Assembly (NCBI GenBank): GCA_009908735.1
Contig: JAAAOR010000052.1
Span: forward strand, 1-18,743
Length of the DNA: 18,743 bases
Direction: 5' to 3'
Origin: Spirochaetota bacterium
Lineage (GTDB): Bacteria > Spirochaetota > Spirochaetia > DSM-27196 > PWMO01
Shown: positions 1-6,425 of the stretch, in pieces
How positions within the stretch are numbered: position 1 is the first letter of the stretch
Layout of the letters: the number at the start of each line of letters is the position of its first letter
Position numbers and translations under genes: made by a program
Notes under the pieces: generated by a model
Seen by the model: only the letters and a program-made list of their open reading frames with translations
The model's database searches: none
Told to the model about the DNA's origin: nothing

Positions 1-168
1 GGCGTGGGTGCGGGCATCATCGTCATCGTCATCAGGCTCTTCGGCGGCTTTCCGGAGGGCGTCATGTACTCGATCCTGCTGATGAACGCGGTCACGCCCA
101 TCATCAACCGCTACACCAACACGACCACCTTCGGCTCGGTGGAGGCACGGGAAGGAGCCTCGACATGA
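1..168 (+). CDS. rnfD: RnfD C-terminus (partial, 5' end outside window)
   Basis: The first 55 codons of the window form an open frame ending in TGA at 166-168. The peptide has a hydrophobic segment, then FPEGVMYSILLMNAVTP and INRYT, the conserved end of RnfD/NqrB-type membrane subunits (family pattern: PEGV...LLxNxxxPxIDRYT). RnfD is an integral membrane flavoprotein of the ferredoxin:NAD+ oxidoreductase that carries covalent FMN and takes part in ion translocation. The flavinylation site and most membrane helices lie upstream of the window. The stop overlaps the rnfG start as ATGA (165-168), which implies translational coupling. The order D-G-E-A-B, with rnfC presumably just outside, supports Rnf rather than Na+-NQR. 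Confidence 0.92.
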   Translation, partial: GVGAGIIVIVIRLFGGFPEGVMYSILLMNAVTPIINRYTNTTTFGSVEAREGAST

Positions 169-734
169 GAAAGATGATCATGGTACTCGGCCTGGTCACG
201 CTGATCTCCGGCGTGGTGCTGGCCGGCATATACACGGGTCTCATCCCCAGGATCGAGGCCAACCAGCAGGCCGCGCTCGAACGGTCCTTAAGCGCGCTCT
301 TCGAGGGCGCCGAGGAACCGCAGTTCGAAACGCTCGACACGGAGGGGCCGACCATCTACCGTGCGGCGTCCACCGCCGGGGATCTCCTCGGCTACGCGGT
401 GCGCGTGAGCGCCACCGGCTACGGCGGGGAGATACGCCTGCTTGTCGGCATAAGCCCGGATCTCTCCTCCATTGCCGGCCTGGAGGTCGTGCAACAGGTT
501 GAGACGCCCGGCCTCGGTGCTCGAATTACCGAGGAGAGTTTTCGCGCCCAATTCGAGGGCCTCGATCCGACCGAGACCGTCTCCTACGTCAAAAACGAGG
601 AGCCGGATCCCGAGGAAAACGAGATTCAGGCAATATCCGGCGCGACGATATCAAGCGAGGCGGTAGTCGACGGCGTCAACGCCGACGCCGGCCGCGCCGT
701 GGAGATACTCCGCGAAGAGGCAGGTCAGAGATGA
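165..734 (+). CDS. rnfG: RnfG, FMN-binding subunit of the Rnf complex
   Basis: Length is 189 aa, normal for RnfG. One N-terminal membrane anchor (about residues 5-27) is followed by a domain exposed on the outer face of the membrane. Family motifs are GYGG (85-88), ETPGLGARI (113-121) and ISGATISS (157-164); T161 is the predicted covalent FMN attachment site made by an ApbE-type flavin transferase. The usual Asp three residues before the S of SGAT is Gln here (Q155). The protein passes electrons between FMN groups in the Rnf chain. AAGGAG lies about 7 nt before the ATG, which overlaps the rnfD stop by 4 nt. The 3' end overlaps rnfE in the same ATGA manner (731-734). Confidence 0.95.
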   Translation: MRKMIMVLGLVTLISGVVLAGIYTGLIPRIEANQQAALERSLSALFEGAEEPQFETLDTEGPTIYRAASTAGDLLGYAVRVSATGYGGEIRLLVGISPDLSSIAGLEVVQQVETPGLGARITEESFRAQFEGLDPTETVSYVKNEEPDPEENEIQAISGATISSEAVVDGVNADAGRAVEILREEAGQR

Positions 735-1357
735 GTAGCAGTCCAAGCATCGTGTCCCATTTCGGAAAGGGACTCGTCGACAATAATCCGGTATTCGTAC
801 AGGTGCTCGGCATGTGCCCGACCCTCGCGGTTACCACCTCGGTCGTAAACGGCATCGGCATGGGACTCGCCACAACCTTTGTCGTGGTCTCCGCAGCCAC
901 GATCGCGTCCATCATCAACAAGATCGTGCCCGGGCAGGTGCGCATCCCCGTCTACGCGGTCATCATCGCCACCTTTGTGACGATCGCCGATCTCGTGCTC
1001 AAGGCATACTTTCCGCCGCTCTCGGAGGCGCTGGGCCCCTATGTGCCACTCATCGTAGTGAACTGTATGATCATGGGGCGCATCGAGGCGTTCGCCAGCC
1101 GGAACACGGTGGCCCCCTCCATCGCGGATGCGCTCGGGATGGGGACCGGATTCACCGCCGCCCTCATGGTGCTTGGCGGCGTGCGCGAGATTCTCGGAAG
1201 CGGCGAGCTCGTCGGCTTCTCGCTCTTCGGCCCCGGCTACACACCGATGCTCATCATGATTCTGCCGGCGGGCGCGTTCATAGCGCTCGGCCTGCTCATG
1301 GCGGTATTCAACCACCTGCGCGCAGGCGGATCTCTCATTCTCAGGAAGGCGGCGTAG
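731..1357 (+). CDS. rnfE: RnfE, membrane subunit of the Rnf complex
   Basis: Length is 208 aa with about six hydrophobic membrane segments. It is homologous to RnfA and NqrD and is inserted in the membrane in the opposite orientation to RnfA. The two diagnostic cysteine motifs are present, GMCP (C29) and VNCMIMGR (C112). In related structures the matching cysteines of the A/E (NqrE/NqrD) pair jointly hold an intramembrane iron-sulfur cluster that carries electrons across the membrane. NTVAPSIADALGMGTGF and LGGVREILGSG are also typical of the family. The start overlaps the rnfG stop by 4 nt. The stop (TAG at 1355-1357) is 1 nt from rnfA, so the operon is tightly coupled. Confidence 0.95.
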   Translation: MSSSPSIVSHFGKGLVDNNPVFVQVLGMCPTLAVTTSVVNGIGMGLATTFVVVSAATIASIINKIVPGQVRIPVYAVIIATFVTIADLVLKAYFPPLSEALGPYVPLIVVNCMIMGRIEAFASRNTVAPSIADALGMGTGFTAALMVLGGVREILGSGELVGFSLFGPGYTPMLIMILPAGAFIALGLLMAVFNHLRAGGSLILRKAA

Positions 1358-1358
1358 C

Positions 1359-1937
1359 ATGGAGTATATCGCGGTTCTACTCGTGGCGGTGCTGGTAAAC
1401 AATTTCGTGCTCTACTACTTTGTCGGGATCTGCCCCTTCATTGGGGTGTCGAAAAAGATCGATGCGTCGCTCTCGATGGGTATCGCGGTGACATTCGTCA
1501 TGACGCTCACCGCGGCGGCCACGTGGCTCATCAATAACCTGGTTTTGATTCGCTTCGGGCTGCCCTTCCTCGAGTACGTCTCCTACATTCTCGTGATCGC
1601 CTCTCTCGTGCAGTTCGTGGAGATGTTCATCAAGAAGACCCTTCCGGCGCTTTACAAGACGCTCGGCATCTTTCTGCCCCTCATCACGACCAACTGTGCG
1701 ATCCTCTTCGTAGCGCTCGTTCAGGCAATGCGCGACTATGCCTTCATCAAGTCGATCTTCTTCGGTTTCGGCGCCGGCGTTGGCTTCACCCTGGCAATCG
1801 TGATCATGGCGGGCATCCGAGAGCAGCTCGAAACAGCCGACGTGCCGAAGCCCTTTCAGGGTGCCGCGGTCACACTGATCGTGGCCGGCGTGCTGGCGCT
1901 CGCGTTCATGGGCTTTACCGGCCTGGTATCCGCGTAG
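1359..1937 (+). CDS. rnfA: RnfA, membrane subunit of the Rnf complex
   Basis: Length is 192 aa, almost exactly the family length, and about six membrane helices are visible. The conserved cysteine motifs VGICPFIGVS (C25) and TTNCAILF (C113) are intact. They pair with C29 and C112 of RnfE to hold the intramembrane Fe-S cluster. IMAGIREQLE near 150-160 is the RnfA/NqrE signature. An AGGAAGG sequence lies before the ATG, which follows the rnfE stop by 1 nt. The intact motifs in both A and E argue for a working ion-translocating core. Identity is not in doubt given the D-G-E-A-B order. Confidence 0.95.
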   Translation: MEYIAVLLVAVLVNNFVLYYFVGICPFIGVSKKIDASLSMGIAVTFVMTLTAAATWLINNLVLIRFGLPFLEYVSYILVIASLVQFVEMFIKKTLPALYKTLGIFLPLITTNCAILFVALVQAMRDYAFIKSIFFGFGAGVGFTLAIVIMAGIREQLETADVPKPFQGAAVTLIVAGVLALAFMGFTGLVSA

Positions 1938-1954
1938 GTCTCGTATCCGAATAG

Positions 1955-1960
1955 AAGGAG
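1955..1960 (+). promoter_or_regulatory. Ribosome binding site of rnfB
   Basis: AAGGAG sits 10 nt before the rnfB ATG, inside the only real gap of the operon (1938-1970, 33 nt). Unlike its neighbours, rnfB has an independent strong Shine-Dalgarno and does not rely on stop-start overlap. No terminator or clear promoter is visible in the gap. Confidence 0.75.
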
Positions 1961-1970
1961 AGTTTTTAGC

Positions 1971-2831
1971 ATGATTCTGCAAGCTGCGTTGCTCATGGGG
2001 GTTCTCGGACTCCTGTTTGCCATATTTCTCGGCGTCGCAAACCGCAAGTTCCACGTGGACACGAACCCCAAAATCGACGAGCTAGAGAACGTTCTGCCGG
2101 GAGTCAACTGCGGGGGTTGTGGCTACCCATCCTGCGCGGCATACGCGGAGGCCATCGCGGAGAACGGCGAGGAGGTTGATCTCTGCGTGGTCGGCGGTGA
2201 AGACACCACCCGCGCCGTCGCACGGGTCATGGGTATCGAGGTCGCGAACGAAGACAAGCAAAAACTCGTCGCCGTGGTTTTCTGCCAGGGCGGCTCGGAC
2301 GCGGCGAACTTCCCCGGTGACTTCCGCGGCATTAAAGACTGCGCAGCCGCCATCTACTCACAGGATGTCGCAAAGCGATGCAAGTATGGGTGCGTGGGGC
2401 TCGGCTCGTGCGTGCGCTCCTGTCCCTTCGACGCGATACACCTCTCGGAAACCGGCATCCCCTACGTGGACGCCGAAAAGTGTACCGCCTGCGGCAACTG
2501 CGTGGCGGCCTGCCCCCGTGACCTCATCGAGCTCCATCCGGTGGATCACGAGGCCTTCGTATTCTGCAAGTCACAGGATCCCGGCCCCATCGCAAAGAAG
2601 GTCTGCAAGAAGGCGTGCATCGCCTGCGGCATCTGCGTAAAGGCGGCGGGCAAGGACGAGAACCCCGAGGCCGTCCAGATGAAGGGGAACCTCGCGGTGG
2701 TCAACACCGAGAGCTACACCGCCAAGCCCGAGTATGGAGAGAAGTGCCCGACCGACTCCTACACCACGCGTGCCAACATCACCCGCTACGAGCGCTTCGT
2801 GAAGAAGCCGGCCGCGGCCGAGGAAGAGTAA
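1971..2831 (+). CDS. rnfB: RnfB, multi-cluster ferredoxin subunit of the Rnf complex
   Basis: Length is 286 aa. An N-terminal membrane anchor (about residues 3-22) is followed by a cytoplasmic Fe-S region. The first [4Fe-4S] motif is CGGCGYPSC with a distal Cys (C47, C50, C55, C72). Two ferredoxin-type clusters follow: C137/C141/C147/C151, and CTACGNC...C (C171, C174, C177, C181). Further cysteines (C105, C124, C199, C212, C216, C219, C222, C259) match the extended RnfB family. RnfB is the likely entry point for electrons from reduced ferredoxin. The C-terminus ends in an Ala/Glu tail. It is the last of the six rnf genes in a CDGEAB-type order; rseC starts 2 nt later. Confidence 0.96.
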   Translation: MILQAALLMGVLGLLFAIFLGVANRKFHVDTNPKIDELENVLPGVNCGGCGYPSCAAYAEAIAENGEEVDLCVVGGEDTTRAVARVMGIEVANEDKQKLVAVVFCQGGSDAANFPGDFRGIKDCAAAIYSQDVAKRCKYGCVGLGSCVRSCPFDAIHLSETGIPYVDAEKCTACGNCVAACPRDLIELHPVDHEAFVFCKSQDPGPIAKKVCKKACIACGICVKAAGKDENPEAVQMKGNLAVVNTESYTAKPEYGEKCPTDSYTTRANITRYERFVKKPAAAEEE

Positions 2832-2833
2832 AC

Positions 2834-3268
2834 ATGATTGAGGAATCGGCGATAGTCCGCCACAGCGACGGCGAGCAGGTGGTCTTTCAGATAATACAGA
2901 CCGGAGCCTGCGATGCATGCTCGATCCGCGAGCAGTGCTACCGAAACGACGGCGTAGTCTCGGTTCCGCGAGACCACGTGAGCGGTGTCGGCGCCGGGCG
3001 CCTCGGCTCGAGCGAGCCGGTAAAGCTGCGCATTCGAAACACCTCGGTCCTCGGCCTCACGGCGGTAGTCTACGGTCTGCCGCTGCTCGCATTTTTCGCG
3101 GGGCTGCTGTTCGGCTACTACGTCCTCTTTCCCGACGCGGGAGAGGCACTCAAACCCCTCGGCTCATTTGCCACGGCCGCGGGAATGCTCGTTGCAACCG
3201 GCTTCGCAATAAACCGCTTCGACCGCCGGGTGGCGGGCTCGGTGCGTTACGAGGTTGAGCGCCGGTAG
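2834..3268 (+). CDS. rseC: RseC/MucC-type SoxR-reducing system protein
   Basis: Length is 144 aa from the ATG at 2834, with GAGGAA just upstream inside the end of rnfB. The frame is open further upstream, but that part overlaps rnfB and should be discarded. The N-terminal domain has the family cysteine cluster GACDACSIREQC (three Cys), followed by a short beta-rich stretch and two hydrophobic helices (about residues 77-97 and 110-127), the usual RseC layout. In enterobacteria RseC works with the Rsx (Rnf) complex to reduce SoxR, and it modulates sigma-E signalling elsewhere. Here it is 2 nt behind rnfB, so it is surely cotranscribed. Its task outside gammaproteobacteria is not established; a role in Rnf assembly or redox maintenance is an inference. 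Confidence 0.85.
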   Translation: MIEESAIVRHSDGEQVVFQIIQTGACDACSIREQCYRNDGVVSVPRDHVSGVGAGRLGSSEPVKLRIRNTSVLGLTAVVYGLPLLAFFAGLLFGYYVLFPDAGEALKPLGSFATAAGMLVATGFAINRFDRRVAGSVRYEVERR

Positions 3269-3282
3269 TCGGCTCGCGCAGC

Positions 3283-4377
3283 TCACGAACGGTCGTAGGT
3301 GGCGTAACTTGCAGCCGTCTTGAGCTCGTACATGGTGCTGTCGGCGCACTTGAGTAAGGCTTCTGCTTCCCGGGCGTGGTCCGGAAAGGTTGCGGCACCA
3401 ATGCTGGCCGCGACCGTAAGCTCTTTCGCCCCGAATCCCACAGGCTCAGAGCACGAAACTCTGATTTTCTCCGCTACCGACGACGCGTCTGTGACGGTTT
3501 GGAGGTCCATAAGCAGCACGCCGAACTCGTCACCTCCGAGACGTGCAGCCAGGTCTCCTTTTCTCACCGCCGCCTGTATGCGCAAGGCCGTCTGAATTAA
3601 AAGGTAATCGCCCGCGTCATGGCCGTGCTCATCGTTCGTCTTCTTGAAATCATCCAGATCGACGTAGAGCAGCCCGACTCGCGAACGGCGCCGCGAAGCG
3701 CCCGAGAGGGCCCTGTCGAGAGAATCGAGGAACAGCCGACGGTTCGGAAGGCCGGTCAACGGGTCGTGATGGGCCATGTGGTGGTAATGCTGGCGCTCCT
3801 GCTGCAGCCGCTTTTCTAAAAACAGCCGGTACAGCGCAATAGACACTTGAGCGGCAATTGCCTCGGCGATCTCGACATCCGGCCCCGAGAACGCATCCGC
3901 GCTGCGGAAGTTGTCCAGATTGAAATACCCCATCGTCTCCTCGCCCATCCGCAGAGGGACAGAAAGGGTCGAACGAATCTCGTTGAGTTTGCCCGCCCTG
4001 TGAAACGCCGCAACCTTCTCCTCATTGAGACGCTGATCGTAATCGTGAATATCGATCGTTTCGCTCTTCGGCCCGGTGTGGCGAGGCCCCAACTCTTCGT
4101 CGGATAAGGTCACGTGCTTCAGCACATCAAAGTCAAACTCGACGGTCGCCTCGAAGTGGTAGAGCCCGTCGTCGTGACGGATGACGATACTCCCGCCCTC
4201 GGCGTCCGGGACGAGGCCGACGGTGCGCTCGAGCGCTGTCTGATAAAAGGTGGGATCCAGCGTCGAGGAGAGGAGCTCATTTGTGAGCTCGACCAATGCG
4301 GTTCGAAACTGCAGCTCCTGCTCGAGACGTTCCTGATCGGTCGCACGCGCCGTCACAGCGTTAGTATCGCGTGACAT
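3283..4377 (-). CDS. GAF-GGDEF diguanylate cyclase
   Basis: Length is 364 aa from the ATG at 4377. An adjoining GTG at 4380 is possible, but GAGGGG is better spaced for the ATG. Residue numbers here count from that GTG; subtract one for the ATG start. A short coiled region (15-40) leads to a GAF-like sensor domain (about 40-190; SIVIRHDDG, LSVPLR, MGYFNLDN). The GGDEF domain (about 200-360) carries HDPLTGLPNRR, DLDDFKKTND and an intact GGDEF (282-286). An inhibitory I-site RKGD (273-276) stands five residues before it, so feedback by c-di-GMP is expected. No membrane helix is visible, so this is a cytosolic enzyme making c-di-GMP from two GTP. It starts a few bases after the J-domain gene stop (TGA at 4388-4390), so they are probably cotranscribed. 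The GAF ligand cannot be read from sequence. Confidence 0.92.
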   Translation of the reverse strand: MSRDTNAVTARATDQERLEQELQFRTALVELTNELLSSTLDPTFYQTALERTVGLVPDAEGGSIVIRHDDGLYHFEATVEFDFDVLKHVTLSDEELGPRHTGPKSETIDIHDYDQRLNEEKVAAFHRAGKLNEIRSTLSVPLRMGEETMGYFNLDNFRSADAFSGPDVEIAEAIAAQVSIALYRLFLEKRLQQERQHYHHMAHHDPLTGLPNRRLFLDSLDRALSGASRRRSRVGLLYVDLDDFKKTNDEHGHDAGDYLLIQTALRIQAAVRKGDLAARLGGDEFGVLLMDLQTVTDASSVAEKIRVSCSEPVGFGAKELTVAASIGAATFPDHAREAEALLKCADSTMYELKTAASYATYDRS

Positions 4378-4387
4378 CACCCCTCTG

Positions 4388-5236
4388 TCAATGAGCCTTC
4401 CGGGATTCCTCGCCGTTACCTGCGAGGTAATCCCGCGCGTGCTGCAGCTCTATGAACATGCGCGGGTCACCGCCCCGGTCGGGGTGATGACGCATGCTGA
4501 GACGGCGGTAGCTCGCCGACACCTCGGCAGGCGCCGGACGTCGCGGCGGCGTCCCCTCGAGCGGGATCTCGAGCACGAAGCACGCGATAAGCCTTCCGCG
4601 TGCCCGCGCGTTGAATCCGCGGTAACGCGCGACGAGGAGATCGAGGTGGGCGCGGAAGGTGTCGAGCCATTGGTGCCGATCGTAGCGACTGTAGGCGTCG
4701 GCCTGTTTTTTTGTCGAGGGAAAGAGGTTTGCCCGCCACACCGGATACCGCCCTCCCCCACTGTAGTACTGCTCAAGGCGACCGAGGTACTTGATAAACC
4801 CGAGTACCGGCTCGGGCAGTGCGCGCATCCTCTGTAGGATGTAGGACCTTCGCGCCTCCTGCACCCGCTCGCGCTCCCGCAGGTAGGCGCGCTTGATCTC
4901 GAAAAAGAGCGGGAAAAACGGATCGGCGGGAAGACGATAGGTTCGGTAGAAGTGCTGCAGGTTCTGCGGGGCGATGCGCGCGTGTTGCAGCAGGGAATAG
5001 CAACGACGAGTGACCCGCAAGCGGCGAAGCGCCGTCGAGTTGCGATAATGGTCGATCATGAGGCCGTAGTGGGGATGCTTCGCAAGCGACTTCGGCTGCC
5101 GATGGAGAAGGTAATCGAGAGAATACGTGCGCGCCGGGGATGCCCGGCGGACGCGCCGCCGGTGGGGGCGGAGACGGGCGCGCGGGCCGGGGCGAAAATC
5201 GTCTGCGCTCGTCCGAGGGCGCGTCGTTCGTGCCAT
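4388..5236 (-). CDS. J-domain protein (C-terminal, HPD motif)
   Basis: Length is 282 aa. The last roughly 50 residues hold SYRRLSMRHHPDRGGD with HPD at about 251-253, followed by FIELQHARDYLAG. This matches helices II-III of a DnaJ-type J domain, the part that stimulates Hsp70 ATPase. Helix I is poorly recognisable, and no G/F region, zinc finger or client-binding domain of DnaJ is seen. Residues 1-45 are strongly Arg-rich. The middle (about 45-230) is helical and rich in Arg/Tyr, with no family I know. A C-terminal J domain after a long unknown region resembles specialised co-chaperones. An extended -10 element lies 10 nt before the ATG and no good Shine-Dalgarno is seen, so the start is less certain. 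A downstream start at residue 60 (MIDHY) would lose conserved-looking sequence. Confidence 0.75.
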   Translation of the reverse strand: MARTTRPRTSADDFRPGPRARLRPHRRRVRRASPARTYSLDYLLHRQPKSLAKHPHYGLMIDHYRNSTALRRLRVTRRCYSLLQHARIAPQNLQHFYRTYRLPADPFFPLFFEIKRAYLRERERVQEARRSYILQRMRALPEPVLGFIKYLGRLEQYYSGGGRYPVWRANLFPSTKKQADAYSRYDRHQWLDTFRAHLDLLVARYRGFNARARGRLIACFVLEIPLEGTPPRRPAPAEVSASYRRLSMRHHPDRGGDPRMFIELQHARDYLAGNGEESRKAH

Positions 5237-5246
5237 CTACCGGAGG

Positions 5247-5255
5247 ATCATATCA
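5247..5255 (-). promoter_or_regulatory. Possible extended -10 promoter of the J-domain gene
   Basis: On the minus strand the sequence reads TGATATGAT: a TGn extension plus TATGAT (5 of 6 to the sigma70 -10 consensus). No convincing -35 is visible. Transcription would begin only a few bases before the ATG at 5236, giving a nearly leaderless mRNA. Confidence 0.35.
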
Positions 5256-5277
5256 CGTCGCCCCTGCCCGTGCAGCC

Positions 5278-6321
5278 CTACGTTCGCGCGCCTTGCCGCA
5301 TCATCCTGTGAGCCTCACGAAAGCTCAAAAACCGTGCCTCGAGCTCGCTCCAGAGATTTGCACGAACCGCGCGAAAACTACGCCACAGGGTCAGCGGCTC
5401 AGCCGTCTGCGCCTCGGGAACCGCCAGGTATGCGCGGCGCAGACGGTAGTTCGGGATACGCGGTTGGAGGTGATGCAAGTGGTGAATGCCGATGTTCCCG
5501 GTAAACCAGCGAAGCAGGGGCGGGAGGTGGTAGTCAGAGGCGCCGAGCATGGCTGCATCGAGCTGGTTCCACGAATCGTCGCGGGCCCAGTAACCGGGCT
5601 CGAACTGATGTTGCACATAGAAGAGCCATATGCCGACTGCCCCACCCATGAGTATCACGGGCAACTGCACGCCGATGTACGTGCTCACGCCAAACGCAAC
5701 CGAGGTGCCGACGGCGAGGGCAAGGATGCTCAGGTTGGTCAGATGCACGCTTCGTCGTTCGGCAGCGTTGCCGTTCACGCCGGTCAACCTGTGGAAGATC
5801 AAGAAGTTATACGCCGGGCCAAGGACAAACAGCACGAGGGGATTCCTGTAGAGCCGATACTGCAACCTTCGCCGCGGCGTCGCGTCACGGTACTCCTCGA
5901 AGGTCATGGTCATGATATCGCCCACACCGCGATGGTCGAGCTGACCGTTCGTCGCGTGATGCTTGAGGTGGGAGCGGCGCCAGGCCTCGTAGGGGGTAAA
6001 TGCCAGAACACCGGTTACAAAGCCGGCAATGCGGTTCGCCCCTGCGGACGGAAAGAACGAGCCGTGAACGCAGTCATGAAATATGATGAAGGTCCGCACC
6101 AGAAAAAGCCCGGCCGGAACCGCGATGAGAAGCAACGACCAGTAGGGCCATCCCCGTGCGCTGCCGTATACCATTACGGCGAGAAGCCCCAGGTAGGGGA
6201 AAACGGTGTTTGCGAGCTGAAAGGCGGCGCGCGCCCAGGCCCCCTCTCGAAACTGCTTAAGCTCGTAAAACCACTGCGGCTTTGCCCCGCGTGGTCGTGG
6301 TGAAGACGTTTTCTCCTCCAT
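5278..6321 (-). CDS. Membrane fatty acid desaturase (three His boxes)
   Basis: Length is 347 aa. It belongs to the membrane di-iron fatty acid desaturase superfamily. The three histidine boxes are HDCVH (82-86), HLKHH (118-122) and HHLHH (280-284; HxxHH), plus a further H238 in VQHQFE. Hydrophobic segments near 40-52, 60-80, 96-110, 160-178 and 196-235 fit the four-helix membrane fold. The boxes and spacing resemble omega-6/delta-12-like or DesA/FadS-type acyl-lipid desaturases, but regiospecificity cannot be read. Such enzymes use O2 and reduced ferredoxin, so the gene implies at least occasional oxygen exposure. A strong GAGGAGG (6327-6333) precedes the ATG by 5 nt. An AT-rich tandem repeat (6377-6406) in its upstream region may control it. 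Confidence 0.9.
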   Translation of the reverse strand: MEEKTSSPRPRGAKPQWFYELKQFREGAWARAAFQLANTVFPYLGLLAVMVYGSARGWPYWSLLLIAVPAGLFLVRTFIIFHDCVHGSFFPSAGANRIAGFVTGVLAFTPYEAWRRSHLKHHATNGQLDHRGVGDIMTMTFEEYRDATPRRRLQYRLYRNPLVLFVLGPAYNFLIFHRLTGVNGNAAERRSVHLTNLSILALAVGTSVAFGVSTYIGVQLPVILMGGAVGIWLFYVQHQFEPGYWARDDSWNQLDAAMLGASDYHLPPLLRWFTGNIGIHHLHHLQPRIPNYRLRRAYLAVPEAQTAEPLTLWRSFRAVRANLWSELEARFLSFREAHRMMRQGART

Positions 6322-6326
6322 TGGGG

Positions 6327-6333
6327 CCTCCTC
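6327..6333 (-). promoter_or_regulatory. Ribosome binding site of the desaturase gene
   Basis: GAGGAGG on the minus strand lies 5 nt before the ATG at 6321. It is the strongest Shine-Dalgarno in this minus-strand cluster, and it fixes the start of the desaturase. Confidence 0.8.
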
Positions 6334-6376
6334 GGCAGAAGCTCTCCGCCGGAGTCCAACCTAACTGTTCTGCTCG

Positions 6377-6406
6377 GCAATTGCAATTCTTGCAATTGCA
6401 ATTCTT
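6377..6406. repeat. Two exact 15-bp tandem repeats (GCAATTGCAATTCTT), operator candidate
   Basis: GCAATTGCAATTCTT occurs twice without a gap and without mismatch. Each copy contains the 10-bp palindrome AATTGCAATT, and a 12-bp perfect palindrome TTGCAATTGCAA spans the copies (6390-6401). The block is very AT-rich in an otherwise GC-rich window. It lies in the 104-bp gap between the lipoprotein stop and the desaturase start, 56-85 bases upstream of the desaturase ATG. Paired palindromes at 15-bp spacing are what a dimeric repressor or activator site looks like. No clear -35/-10 pair could be fitted, so whether it is operator, promoter or both is open. Confidence 0.7.
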
Positions 6407-6425
6407 ATCGAGGGGCGTGAAAACG

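Noticed and set aside
1..2831. Na+-NQR in place of Rnf
   Set aside because: The polyferredoxin RnfB (C47-C222 clusters) is encoded here and NqrF is not; the gene order is that of rnf.
2615..2833. Upstream extension of rseC
   Set aside because: This part is out-of-frame sequence inside rnfB. The ATG at 2834 gives the full RseC domain.
5140..6303. Long plus-strand open frame (387 codons) opposite the desaturase
   Set aside because: The minus strand encodes a desaturase with all three His boxes and a strong Shine-Dalgarno. The plus frame has no recognisable domain and is a GC-rich antisense shadow.
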